DNA of 25,342 nt from Oscillospiraceae bacterium (lineage in GTDB: Bacteria; Bacillota; Clostridia; Oscillospirales; Ruminococcaceae), in the NCBI GenBank assembly GCA_020024215.1, contig JAHHUC010000026.1:1-25342 (forward strand). Direction: 5' to 3'. Shown here in pieces: positions 14,602 to 21,893 of the stretch. How positions within the stretch are numbered: position 1 is the stretch's first letter; each line of letters opens with the position of its first letter. Both the position numbers and the translations under genes were made by a program. Below the pieces are notes generated by a model, which saw only the letters and a list, made by a program, of their open reading frames with translations, made no database searches and had not been told where the DNA came from.

Positions 14602-15402
14602 TTATTTTTTAAGAAGCACATTCTCCGTTATGCTGTCAGGATATCTGAGCTTGAGACGCTCCATAGCTTCTATGGCGCAATCTGACGAGCCGGAGGTGTA
14701 AAGAGAAAAGCTTCCCTCACTTTCCTGAAGGTTGGCTATATGATAGCTTGTCAAAAGCTTGGTAAGCTCATCTGCCTGAAATACAGCCGGATCATAAAAG
14801 GTTATATCCGGGAAGATATCCCGGAATTTTTTTGCCACCAGCGGATAATGTGTACATCCTAGGATAACGTGCTTTATATTTTTGTCCAAAATGGGCTTCA
14901 TAACCGAAAGAAGCTCCCTGTCAATTTCTTTGGATTCAAAGTTTCCGTGCTCAATGAGATTTGCAAGGTTGGGCGAAGGCACTCCCATTGCCGTAAGATA
15001 GGGGTTTTCCTCTATCAGCTTTTTTTCATAGACCTTTGTTTTGATGGTGAGCGGCGTTCCTATTATGCCTACACATCTGGGTGTGGCTATGGAAAAGCTT
15101 CTGCACACAGGGCCTATTATTTCCAGGATAGGAACATTGTGCCCATCTAAATTCAAAGCCTGTGTGGAAATGGTGTTGCAGGCGATGACTATTGCCTTCA
15201 CATTCTTCCTGACAAGGAAATCCACAATCTGCTGTGTCATCGTGCACACTTCCTCTTTGGTTTTTGAACCGTAGGGACAGTGGGAATCATCTCCAAAATA
15301 GATTATGTCCTCGTGGGGCAGGCGCTCTTTCAATCTTGCAACAACTGAAAAGCCGCCGATGCCTGAATCCAAAACTCCTATGGGAGCAGACGGATCATTC
15401 AT
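14602..15402 (-). CDS. murI: Glutamate racemase
   Basis: A 266-residue cofactor-independent racemase making D-glutamate for peptidoglycan. Both catalytic cysteines are present: C75 in IVIACNTIS and C183 in ILGCTHYPL, with the paired H185. The N-terminal IGVLDSGIGGFSV and YFGDDSHCPYGSKT motifs are standard. It starts 4 bp after the NusG-II-domain gene and ends 35 bp before the lipoprotein gene, so it is in the middle of a minus-strand operon. Confidence 0.97.
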   Translation of the reverse strand: MNDPSAPIGVLDSGIGGFSVVARLKERLPHEDIIYFGDDSHCPYGSKTKEEVCTMTQQIVDFLVRKNVKAIVIACNTISTQALNLDGHNVPILEIIGPVCRSFSIATPRCVGIIGTPLTIKTKVYEKKLIEENPYLTAMGVPSPNLANLIEHGNFESKEIDRELLSVMKPILDKNIKHVILGCTHYPLVAKKFRDIFPDITFYDPAVFQADELTKLLTSYHIANLQESEGSFSLYTSGSSDCAIEAMERLKLRYPDSITENVLLKK

Positions 15403-15406
15403 TTGC

Positions 15407-15745
15407 CTAACCTTCCTTTCCTAAAATTGTCACTGCGGTCTTATTTGGCAGACAAACCGCAGTCTCACCCTCGCTGCCTATGAAGCCTGTGTTTACACAT
15501 ATTTTATTTGAGCAATCAGAGGAAAGAAATCTGATTTTTTGGTCTTTAACCTCCAAAATTATATTCCTTCCAAAAGAATCAAGCTTTACAATCCTATCCT
15601 CTGAAAGGTCAAGAGTCATAACAATCTGTCCGTCAACGGAAATCTGTGCCGATATGCCCTCTTTGTCAGGCACAAGCAAAATTGAACTGAAGCTGAGTAT
15701 TAAAATAAAGAGAACCAGCAAAAAGGCTTTTTGGTTTTTGCTCAT
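15407..15745 (-). CDS. NusG domain II-containing membrane protein
   Basis: A 112-residue protein with one N-terminal membrane helix (about 7-25, FLLVLFILILSFSSILL) and an extracytoplasmic domain. The C-terminal DCSNKICVNTGFIG then TAVCLPNKT has the three-cysteine pattern of the NusG_II family (PF07009), small proteins common in Clostridia, whose role is not established. A TTG at 15748 is slightly better spaced from GGAG than the ATG at 15745; either gives almost the same protein. It is tightly coupled to murI (4 bp gap). It is not the transcription factor NusG. Confidence 0.88.
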   Translation of the reverse strand: MSKNQKAFLLVLFILILSFSSILLVPDKEGISAQISVDGQIVMTLDLSEDRIVKLDSFGRNIILEVKDQKIRFLSSDCSNKICVNTGFIGSEGETAVCLPNKTAVTILGKEG

Positions 15746-15784
15746 CAAACGGCTGTCTCCTTAATCTGTGGGATTTGTCTTTTG

Positions 15785-16384
15785 CTAAGCCTGGGCTTTA
15801 GAAGAAGATTGCTCAGGCTTTGTTTCCTCCTTGCTGCTGCTGTTTGCTGCTGATTCTTTTGCATCTGAAGAATTTTCACCCTCGGAAGCCTCTCCCTCAG
15901 AAGCCTCTCCCTCGGAAGCCTCACCCTCAGGAGACTCACCCTCGGGAACCTCCCCCTCAGGAGCCTCACCCTCAGGAGACTCACCCTCGGGAACTTCTCC
16001 CTCAGGCATGCTTTCATCAGCTATTCCACTCGGATTATCAACAGGCATATCGGGTGCAGAAGGCTTTGTAAATGAGAAAAATATCCAAAAGCCGCACACG
16101 ACAACAGCTGCGCTCAGACCTATCTTTAAAATGGGATTTATAAGAGCAGGCTTTTCCGGATCGGGATATTTGACAGAGGCGTAAAGCCTGCCTATTATTA
16201 TCCCTGCAATCCATGCCAGAGCTATCACAAGGCCGGCTGCCAGAATACCCTGCCCCCATATGGGCAGCTTGTGGAAAAAGGACATTATAAAGCCCTCTTG
16301 CTCCATCATCATTTTGTCAGCTGCTCCTTCCATACCTCCCATGCCCATGCCTCCCATGCCGGCATCCATAGTACCTACTACCAT
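15785..16384 (-). CDS. Membrane protein with Met/Gly-rich N terminus and PEGE repeat tail
   Basis: A 199-residue protein of unknown family. Order: a Met/Gly-rich cytoplasmic or surface segment (GMGGMGMGGME, then MMMEQEG) in the first ~30 residues; a first helix (about 45-67); a basic/proline loop KYPDPEKPALINP; a second helix (about 89-106); and an acidic low-complexity tail of nine five-residue units, PEGE(V/S/A) then SEGE(A/N), ending in a Ser/Glu/Lys stretch. An ATG at 16390 is 1 base from the AGGAGG site; the ATG at 16384 is 7 bases away and is the true start. It is first of the cluster that continues into the NusG-II protein, murI and the lipoprotein. Confidence 0.8.
   Translation of the reverse strand: MVVGTMDAGMGGMGMGGMEGAADKMMMEQEGFIMSFFHKLPIWGQGILAAGLVIALAWIAGIIIGRLYASVKYPDPEKPALINPILKIGLSAAVVVCGFWIFFSFTKPSAPDMPVDNPSGIADESMPEGEVPEGESPEGEAPEGEVPEGESPEGEASEGEASEGEASEGENSSDAKESAANSSSKEETKPEQSSSKAQA
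15872..16006 (-). repeat. In-frame 15 bp tandem repeats (nine units)
   Basis: Nine consecutive 15 bp units coding PEGEV PEGES PEGEA twice, then SEGEA SEGEA SEGEN. The first six form two 45 bp super-units, showing stepwise expansion. The 15 bp period keeps frame, so copy number can vary without truncating the protein. Confidence 0.92.
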
Positions 16385-16469
16385 AAACATACCTCCTATA
16401 AAGCAAAACCTGCTCTGATTGTAATATAGAATATAAGTGTCGGCATATATCCTTTTTACTGCCTTTAAT

Positions 16470-17024
16470 TTAAAGCTCGTCCGCCATTTTTTTTATGGCT
16501 GCCCAATCCTCCATAGCTATGGGAAGATTGCTGCTGTTTCGCAATATGACAGCCGGATGCAGCGTCGCTGTCGCCATATAGTCACCAACCTTGAAAAGCT
16601 GTCCGTGCTGGCGCATGATCTTAAAATTCTTATCTATTATCTTGCAGGCGGATATCCTGCCGACACACACCAAAAGCTTTGGGTGTACAGTCCTTATCTG
16701 CCTTTTTAAAAAATCCTTGCAAAGCTCCTGCTCCTGGGGGAGAGGATCCCTGTTTTGCGGCGGACGGCACTTTAAAATATTTGTTATGTAAACGTCATTT
16801 TCCGGATCTATGCCGTTATCCTTGAGCATTTTTCTTAAAAGCTGACCGCTTCTTCCAACAAAGGGTCTGCCGGCAAGATCCTCCTTTTCACCGGGGGCTT
16901 CGCCTATAAGCATTATTTTTGCATTGGGATTTCCCTCACCGAAAACAATGTTGGTTCGGCTTTGAGACAGGGAACAGGCGTTACATTGAAGAATTTCCTG
17001 TCTTATATTTTCCAAGTTTTCCAT
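16470..17024 (-). CDS. Uracil-DNA glycosylase, family 4 (iron-sulfur type)
   Basis: A 184-residue DNA repair enzyme removing uracil from DNA. Four cluster cysteines are visible at C14, C17, C86 and C102 (CNACSL and KCRPPQNRDPLPQEQELC), the family 4/5 pattern. Active-site motif 1 is GEAPGEKEDLAGRPFVGRSG; the second motif HPA is at 156-158. Length is on the short side but normal for family 4 in Firmicutes. It lies 86 bp upstream of the repeat-tailed membrane protein on the same strand. Confidence 0.95.
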   Translation of the reverse strand: MENLENIRQEILQCNACSLSQSRTNIVFGEGNPNAKIMLIGEAPGEKEDLAGRPFVGRSGQLLRKMLKDNGIDPENDVYITNILKCRPPQNRDPLPQEQELCKDFLKRQIRTVHPKLLVCVGRISACKIIDKNFKIMRQHGQLFKVGDYMATATLHPAVILRNSSNLPIAMEDWAAIKKMADEL

Positions 17025-17118
17025 TTATTTTTCCTCGCTTTTTTATAATAAATCACAAAGCAGGCAGATTTTTTAAAAATTTAAGCAATTTCGGATTCCC
17101 CCTAATAGGATAACATAA

Positions 17119-17158
17119 TTATGCCGCTTTTTACAATAGAAGCGGCATAACTTTTTTC
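17119..17158 (+). terminator. Terminator hairpin facing the plus strand between asd and the UDG gene
   Basis: An 11 bp stem ttatgccgctt (17119-17129) with aagcggcataa (17140-17150), then cttttttcattttt. The T-run is on the plus strand, although both flanking genes are on the minus strand. On the minus strand the stem is followed only by ttatgttat, so it would end the asd transcript less well. Confidence 0.7.
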
Positions 17159-17163
17159 ATTTT

Positions 17164-18165
17164 TTACAAAAATGTCTCCGCTATGTACTTGGCTGTTTCA
17201 AGAGCGTTTCCCCCGGCTCCCCTTACAAGCTGGTCGGAGCAGCAAAAAAGGGATACGGCATTTTCAAACGCCATATTTTTCCTTATTCTGCCTACGCACA
17301 CGCTCATGCTTTTTTCGCTTTTTAAAGGGGACGGAAAATAAGGCTCTGAATATTCTCTCAGATAGGGTGCATTGCCTAAAGCTTTTTTTATTCCCTCAAC
17401 GGTAAAGCTCTTTTTTAATACCGCCGTCACAGAAAAGGAATGACATCTTTCTACGGGAACTCTTACACAGGTGCAGTTTATTTTTATGCTGCTGTCATCT
17501 AAAATTTTCCTGCCCTCATTTTGCATTTTAAGCTCCTCGTCGGTAAAGCCATTCTCTGAAGATGCGCCTATCATGGGTATCACATTTCCGAAAATAGTTT
17601 CCGGGAAAAACGAAAGCGGCACATTTTCCCTGTTGGGAATGTATCTTATCTCCTTTTTAAATTGCTCCAATGCCCCCTGACCTGCTCCGCTTACTGCCTG
17701 AAAGCCGGTCACCTCCATAGCTGAAATGCCGTAAAGCTCAAAGATAGGATAGACGGCAAGAAGGGTTATTATAGTTGAACAGTTGGGATTTGCTATAAGC
17801 TTATTTTCCTTTTTAATACAGTGGCAATTTATATTCGGAACTATCAGCGGCACATTTTCATCAAGCCGCAAAAGAGAGGAATTGTCTATAAAATATCCTT
17901 TGGAAGCCTTTATAAACGGAAGAAATTCCTTTGTTATAGAGGCTTTGGTGCAGCCAAAAATTATGTCGGAGCCTTCAAAGCTTTTTTTATCGGCTTTTTT
18001 GATCTTTATATCCTCACCTTTAAAGCAAATAAAGCTGCCCGAGCTTTTTTCACCTCCCAAAAGCGTCAGGGAGCCTACGGGGAAATTATCCCTTTCCATA
18101 AGCCTTATAAGCTCTCTCCCCACAATTCCGGATGCCCCCAATACGGTTATTTTAAGCTGCTTCAT
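17164..18165 (-). CDS. asd: Aspartate-semialdehyde dehydrogenase
   Basis: A 333-residue NADPH-dependent enzyme reducing aspartyl phosphate to aspartate semialdehyde, for lysine/diaminopimelate, threonine and methionine. The nucleotide loop GASGIVGRELIRLM is at 10-23; the catalytic cysteine is C129 in ANPNCST; the substrate-binding R235 and catalytic H242 lie in RVPVERCHSFS. Its ATG overlaps the stop codon of the upstream kinase gene by 4 bp (ATGA), so the two consecutive enzymes are translationally coupled. Confidence 0.95.
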   Translation of the reverse strand: MKQLKITVLGASGIVGRELIRLMERDNFPVGSLTLLGGEKSSGSFICFKGEDIKIKKADKKSFEGSDIIFGCTKASITKEFLPFIKASKGYFIDNSSLLRLDENVPLIVPNINCHCIKKENKLIANPNCSTIITLLAVYPIFELYGISAMEVTGFQAVSGAGQGALEQFKKEIRYIPNRENVPLSFFPETIFGNVIPMIGASSENGFTDEELKMQNEGRKILDDSSIKINCTCVRVPVERCHSFSVTAVLKKSFTVEGIKKALGNAPYLREYSEPYFPSPLKSEKSMSVCVGRIRKNMAFENAVSLFCCSDQLVRGAGGNALETAKYIAETFL

Positions 18166-19256
18166 GTTTTTCCCTCCTTAAATTGTTCTGCTACTTTATA
18201 AAGTATGCAGAAGGAGGCTTCAAAATCATACTTTGATATATTAAATATAAGCCCCTCACCGAATTTTGATTTGCTTATGCCCAAAACAGCTATCTTTTCA
18301 TTGCAGAGGCAGTTGAGCAAAAAGGCTGCAAAAAGCCCATCTCCTGTCACTTTTCCTGCCAAAAGAATAAGCATGGTTTCCCCTATGCCTTTTTTTGCAC
18401 CCATGCCGGCTATAAGCTCCGGATTTTTTGGACATCTTAATGAAATGGTGCCCTTTTCACCTGAAAAGGTATTTTTTATTTCCAAGGGGATATCGTGCTT
18501 TATAAGTATATCCACCGCTCCCTCATTGAACACCCCGTTGGAAAAATGGGAGAGTATTTTAAGATTTTCCAGCTTTAGGACATCTATTTTGCTGCTGTTG
18601 GGATATATGCAGGGAGGGGCCATGAAAAGCCCTGATACATCTGTCATATTCTCATATTTTTCGGCATGAAGAAAGGCTGAAACAAAGGAGCCGGTTATAT
18701 CAGAGCCTCCCCTCGGAAAGGTTTTTATTTTACCGTTTGGGGAAATGCCGTAAAAGCCTGGTATGACCATATGGGGATATTGTCTGTACAATTTTTGCAG
18801 GGCGCAGCTTGATTTTTTTTCGTCTATTTTCCCCTCTGAATCAAAAAACATGAAAAGGGAAGGGTCTATAAAGGTATAATTCAAAAGGCAGGAGGCTGTT
18901 ATTGCACAGAGATATTCACCCCTTGAAATTATGTAGTCCTCATATGTAGCCTTAAAGAGAGCGCTTTTAATGCTTTTCAGCTCCGATTTTATCCTTTCAA
19001 AGCAGGCAAGCCCCTCTGAAATTTCCAAAAATCTGTTTTCTATTTTTGAAAAATCTGCAAGAAAGCTCTCCTTGTTTTCAGCTTTTTTAAAGCAGCTTAT
19101 CAAAAGGTCGGTTATCTTTTCGTCATCCGAAAATCTTTTTCCGGGGGCTGACACAACTATTACTTTTCTTTTTTCGTCTGATTTTATTACCTCCTTAAAC
19201 CTCATAAAGCATTTTTTATCTCCCAAAGAGGAGCCTCCTATTTTGGAAACTATCAT
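18162..19256 (-). CDS. Aspartate kinase, short form with reduced ACT region
   Basis: A 364-residue divergent aspartokinase. Catalytic marks: KIGGSSLG at 5-12 (usually KFGGSS), SRGEYLCA at 111-118, TFPRGGSDITGS at 179-190, TDVSGLF at 205-211 and the NEGAVDIL stretch near 244. The usual clostridial enzyme is about 400-460 residues with paired ACT domains. Here only ~85 residues follow the catalytic domain (from LIAGMGAKKGIGETMLIL), enough for one weak ACT-like unit, so feedback inhibition may be altered or lost. It is coupled to asd by a 4 bp overlap, which supports the assignment despite weak motifs. No separate promoter is evident between it and thiT. Confidence 0.88.
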   Translation of the reverse strand: MIVSKIGGSSLGDKKCFMRFKEVIKSDEKRKVIVVSAPGKRFSDDEKITDLLISCFKKAENKESFLADFSKIENRFLEISEGLACFERIKSELKSIKSALFKATYEDYIISRGEYLCAITASCLLNYTFIDPSLFMFFDSEGKIDEKKSSCALQKLYRQYPHMVIPGFYGISPNGKIKTFPRGGSDITGSFVSAFLHAEKYENMTDVSGLFMAPPCIYPNSSKIDVLKLENLKILSHFSNGVFNEGAVDILIKHDIPLEIKNTFSGEKGTISLRCPKNPELIAGMGAKKGIGETMLILLAGKVTGDGLFAAFLLNCLCNEKIAVLGISKSKFGEGLIFNISKYDFEASFCILYKVAEQFKEGKT

Positions 19257-19269
19257 AAAATCACATCCT

Positions 19270-19302
19270 AAAAGAAAATGGAGAGAAATTTCTTCCTCTC
19301 CA
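19270..19302 (-). terminator. Weak terminator after thiT
   Basis: Minus strand: stem TGGAGAG with CTCTCCA (19302-19296 with 19285-19279), then TTTTCTTTT. It lies 15 bp below the thiT stop and directly before the aspartate kinase start. Read-through would place kinase-asd in the thiamine-regulated transcript. Confidence 0.65.
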
Positions 19303-19316
19303 CATAGTATGCTTTT

Positions 19317-19871
19317 TTATTTGTTTTCGGGAATAAATCTTGAAAGCGCCAGAGTCATCATAACTGTGATTATTGTTTCAACCAGCATATAGCTGCCGTT
19401 GTAGGTAAGGCTGTAAAGCCATACTGCCTGTCCTTCCGGAGCATAGGAGCCCCAGAGTATTATTCCGCTTAAGAAGTGGCAGACAAAGCGCAAGAGGCAC
19501 ACTGCAATGGTTCCTGTAAGTATTTTTGCCTTTTTGGTTCTGCCTGCTTTGCCGAATGTGCAGGCAAGGCCCAGAACAGAATATGCAAGCACATAATCCA
19601 AAAGTATGCACAGTATCTGTGTAAAAAGCGTGGGACAATAAAGCACGTTTGAAAAGCCCAGCATCATCTGTATAAGGGAATATCCCAAGGCTGATGCAAA
19701 GCCCCACTTTGCCCCCAGCCTGTAAGAGATGATAACAATGGGGACCATAGAGGCGAGTGTGATGCTTCCGCCTTGTGCCCACAGAGGGATCTCAATCCTT
19801 GAAAGCACTGTTGAAAGAGCTATCATCACAGCGCAGAGTGTGAGATTTTTGGTTTTTGTTTTGGTGTTCAT
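19317..19871 (-). CDS. thiT: Thiamine ECF transporter substrate-binding protein ThiT
   Basis: A 184-residue integral membrane S component that binds thiamine with high affinity and works with the shared EcfAA'T module. Five to six hydrophobic helices are visible. Thiamine-site signatures: GGSITLASMVPIVIISYRLG in the first third and GSYAPEGQAVWLYSLTYNGS near the C terminus, the same tryptophan/tyrosine/asparagine-rich pattern as the ThiT (YuaJ) family. Start ATG follows AAGGAG. The TPP riboswitch directly upstream confirms the function independently. Confidence 0.95.
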   Translation of the reverse strand: MNTKTKTKNLTLCAVMIALSTVLSRIEIPLWAQGGSITLASMVPIVIISYRLGAKWGFASALGYSLIQMMLGFSNVLYCPTLFTQILCILLDYVLAYSVLGLACTFGKAGRTKKAKILTGTIAVCLLRFVCHFLSGIILWGSYAPEGQAVWLYSLTYNGSYMLVETIITVMMTLALSRFIPENK

Positions 19872-19921
19872 TTTTTTCTTCTCCTTCTTTTTTGCCCATA
19901 AAAGGGAAATTGTTTTGCGGC

Positions 19922-19956
19922 AAAAAAATAAGCCGCAGGAGGTACCTTCGGCTTAA
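19922..19956 (-). terminator. Riboswitch terminator (expression platform)
   Basis: Minus strand: AAGCCG (19954-19949) pairs with CGGCTT (19935-19930), then ATTTTTTT. It lies between the TPP aptamer and the thiT start, where ligand binding would favour its formation. The loop contains the 8 bp palindrome aggtacct. Confidence 0.88.
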
Positions 19957-19976
19957 AGAGGTCTTTTGATAACAGG

Positions 19977-20072
19977 ACATCCCTACGCCGGTATTACCCG
20001 AATCAGGTTCTAAGGGTTTGGCGTTTTTTAAGGAAACGCGTTCTCAGCTGCACCTGTGCAGCACCCCTTGCC
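19977..20072 (-). promoter_or_regulatory. TPP (THI-box) riboswitch
   Basis: The minus strand carries the conserved aptamer elements in order: GGGGTGC near 20065; GCTGAGA near 20045; then CCCTTAGAACCTGAT, CGGGTAATACCGGCG and TAGGGA near 19983. It is followed by a rho-independent terminator and thiT, so thiamine pyrophosphate should switch off transcription of the transporter. Confidence 0.97.
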
Positions 20073-20079
20073 AGTTTTA

Positions 20080-20108
20080 ATATTATCATTTTATGACATG
20101 GATTTCAA
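20080..20108 (-). promoter_or_regulatory. Promoter of the TPP riboswitch-thiT unit
   Basis: Minus strand: TTGAAA (20108-20103), 17 bp spacer, TAATAT (20085-20080). The aptamer begins about 8 bp below the -10 region, as expected for a riboswitch leader. Confidence 0.8.
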
Positions 20109-20138
20109 GTGAATTTAAGGATTTATAAAAAAATTCTG

Positions 20139-20167
20139 TTGTTTTTGGACATATGTATATGTATAAT
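20139..20167 (+). promoter_or_regulatory. Promoter of the 22-aa lipoprotein micro-gene
   Basis: TTGTTT (20139-20144), 17 bp spacer, TATAAT (20162-20167). It is divergent from the thiT promoter 31 bp away. The start codon of the micro-gene lies 38 bp below the -10. Confidence 0.7.
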
Positions 20168-20205
20168 ATTATAACAAACGCAAAGCTTTAAAGGGAGGAA
20201 TATAC

Positions 20206-20274
20206 ATGAGAAAATTTGCTTTTATTATTATTTCTGTTTTGATGCTGACAGCACTGACCTCCTGCGGCGGATGA
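20206..20274 (+). CDS. 22-residue lipoprotein signal micropeptide
   Basis: The peptide is MRKFAFIIISV then LMLTALTSCGG, then TGA. It is a complete lipoprotein signal: a basic n-region, hydrophobic core and lipobox LTSC, with only Gly-Gly after the lipidated cysteine. Expression signals are first-rate: AGGGAGGA 6 bases before the ATG, TATAAT promoter upstream, and a dedicated terminator 36 bp after the stop. Further stops follow in the same frame (TGA, TAG), and no frame continues as a longer protein, so a simple frameshifted lipoprotein is unlikely. Processing would release an ~18-residue signal peptide and leave a lipidated Cys-Gly-Gly. Enterococcal sex pheromones are made from lipoprotein signals in this way. 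Function here unknown. Confidence 0.72.
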   Translation: MRKFAFIIISVLMLTALTSCGG

Positions 20275-20309
20275 ATGATTTGATAGTATTTTCCGGTTGG
20301 AAAAGGAGA

Positions 20310-20346
20310 AAAAGGGCGGAAATTAAAACCGCCTTTTATTTTTTAA
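20310..20346 (+). terminator. Terminator of the micro-gene
   Basis: Stem aaagggcgg (20311-20319) pairs with ccgcctttt (20329-20337, one G-T pair), followed by attttttt. It closes a self-contained unit from 20139 to 20346. Confidence 0.88.
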
Positions 20347-20371
20347 AGGATGAATAAAAAAATCTTTTATC

Positions 20372-20400
20372 TTGCAATGGAAATGTAAAAATGAGATAAT
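20372..20400 (+). promoter_or_regulatory. Promoter of the flippase gene
   Basis: TTGCAA (20372-20377), 17 bp spacer, GATAAT (20395-20400), 40 bp before the flippase start codon. Confidence 0.72.
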
Positions 20401-20440
20401 AAAAAGAAGAGGCAGCTTAAAATATTTGGAGGCAATTGTT

Positions 20441-21874
20441 ATGGCAGGAAAATTCAAAAAGCTTATGGGCAATACACTTATATTTGCCATAGGCTCGTTT
20501 GCGTCAAAGGCTATGGTGCTTCTTCTGATGCCGCTTTACACAAGGGTGCTGACAGATGCACAGTTTGGAGCTGCCGACCTTGTTTCCACAACAGCCAACC
20601 TTCTTACCCCCTTTGTGATGCTTTCCATAAACGAGGCCATAGTGCGCTTTGCCATGGACAGGTCATATAGAAAGGACGAGGTGTTCACAATAGGCATAAG
20701 GACCACCCTTCTGGGGATTTTGGTCTTTGGGCTTCTTTCGCCTGTCATGCTTAAAATAAAGCTGATAGGCCCTTACACCCTGCTTATATTCCTATATGTT
20801 GCAGCTGCGGCAGTAAAGCTTGTCTGCGCCCAATTTGTCCGCTCCTGCGGAATGACGCGGCTTTTTGCTCTGGACGGATTTTTGGCAACCTTGACAACAA
20901 TACTTTTTAATATACTCTATCTTGTTGTTTTCAAATGGGGCAGCACAGGCTTCATACTTTCCATAGTGTCCTCCAACCTTCTTTCCATATTGTTTCTTGT
21001 GACGGTGGCAAGGCTTTGGAGATATATCAACAGAACCGCCTGCAAAAAAGAGCTTGCAGGTCAGATGATAAAGTATTCTGTGCCCATAATACCCACAACC
21101 ATGTTCTGGTGGATAACAACCGCCTCAGACAGATTTGTTGTTACCTATTTCTGCGGCGAGGGAGCCAACGGCATATATTCAGCCGCCCACAAGCTGCCCG
21201 GACTTATCACAATAGTTTCGGCGGTTTTCTATCAGGCGTGGCAGATATCTGCTATGGATGAATCGGGAAAGGGAGAAAAAACCGAGGAATTTTACAATGA
21301 GGTCTATGAATATTATGTAACACTCCTGCTGCTTGCCTGCTCAGGCCTTATAATGCTCTGCCGACCGGTTATTTCCGTCTGGCTTTCAGAAAGCTTTTAT
21401 GATTCGTGGATGTATGTGCCCTTTTTGGCGATTGCGGAAATTTTTTCCACGCTCATCACGTTTTTGGGCTCCTTTTATATGGTGTCAAAGCAAAACAAAA
21501 CCATTGTGCTGGCAATAGGCGCAGGGGCCATATGCAACATGGTGCTCAACCTTATGCTGGTCCCTGAATACGGCGCCTTAGGGGCAGCCTTTGCAACGGT
21601 GGCAGCCTATATATTCGCCTTTTTGATAAGGGGCTGGGATATAAAGAGGTTTGTGGGCATAAAGCTGCATATCATGAAGCTTTCAGTCTGCCTTATTGTC
21701 CTTGGCTATCAGACATACAGCCTTTTTGTGTGCAGCTGGAAATATCCGCTTTTAAAGCAGGGGGTAATATTTTTGGCAATGTGCCTTGTAAACAGTGCAT
21801 CCATAATAAAGCTTGTAAGGAGCTTTTTATCGGTGGCTCTTCCCGGATTGCTCAAAGGGAGAAGAGCAAATTAA
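20441..21874 (+). CDS. Polysaccharide/oligosaccharide flippase (Wzx/MurJ-like, MOP superfamily)
   Basis: A 477-residue integral membrane protein with about 12-14 hydrophobic helices. The N-terminal GNTLIFAIGSFASKAMVLLLMPLYTRVLTDAQFGAADL is cut here to its key parts: GSFASKAMVLLLMPLYTR and LTDAQFGAADL, the usual opening of polysaccharide-biosynthesis flippases (PF01943 type). Later PIIPTTMFWWITTASDRFVV and the C-terminal LVPEYGALGAAFATVAAY fit the same family. It probably moves lipid-linked glycans to the outer face. An upstream in-frame start exists at 20372, but it lies in the promoter; ATG 20441 is 8 bases after GGAGG. No glycosyltransferases are next to it, so the substrate cannot be inferred. 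Confidence 0.9.
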   Translation: MAGKFKKLMGNTLIFAIGSFASKAMVLLLMPLYTRVLTDAQFGAADLVSTTANLLTPFVMLSINEAIVRFAMDRSYRKDEVFTIGIRTTLLGILVFGLLSPVMLKIKLIGPYTLLIFLYVAAAAVKLVCAQFVRSCGMTRLFALDGFLATLTTILFNILYLVVFKWGSTGFILSIVSSNLLSILFLVTVARLWRYINRTACKKELAGQMIKYSVPIIPTTMFWWITTASDRFVVTYFCGEGANGIYSAAHKLPGLITIVSAVFYQAWQISAMDESGKGEKTEEFYNEVYEYYVTLLLLACSGLIMLCRPVISVWLSESFYDSWMYVPFLAIAEIFSTLITFLGSFYMVSKQNKTIVLAIGAGAICNMVLNLMLVPEYGALGAAFATVAAYIFAFLIRGWDIKRFVGIKLHIMKLSVCLIVLGYQTYSLFVCSWKYPLLKQGVIFLAMCLVNSASIIKLVRSFLSVALPGLLKGRRAN

Positions 21875-21893
21875 ATTTTGGAGGATTTTGAAT

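Noticed and set aside
15831..16184. Plus-strand frame with repeated PSGTSPSGASPSG, looking like a surface repeat protein
   Set aside because: It is only the complement of the PEGE repeat of the minus-strand membrane protein; it lacks a signal peptide and a ribosome site.
20206..20274. Reading the lipoprotein micro-gene as a frameshifted larger lipoprotein
   Set aside because: All downstream frames are quickly closed and a terminator follows within 36 bp, leaving no room for a mature domain; kept as a micro-gene, with decay of an older gene still possible.
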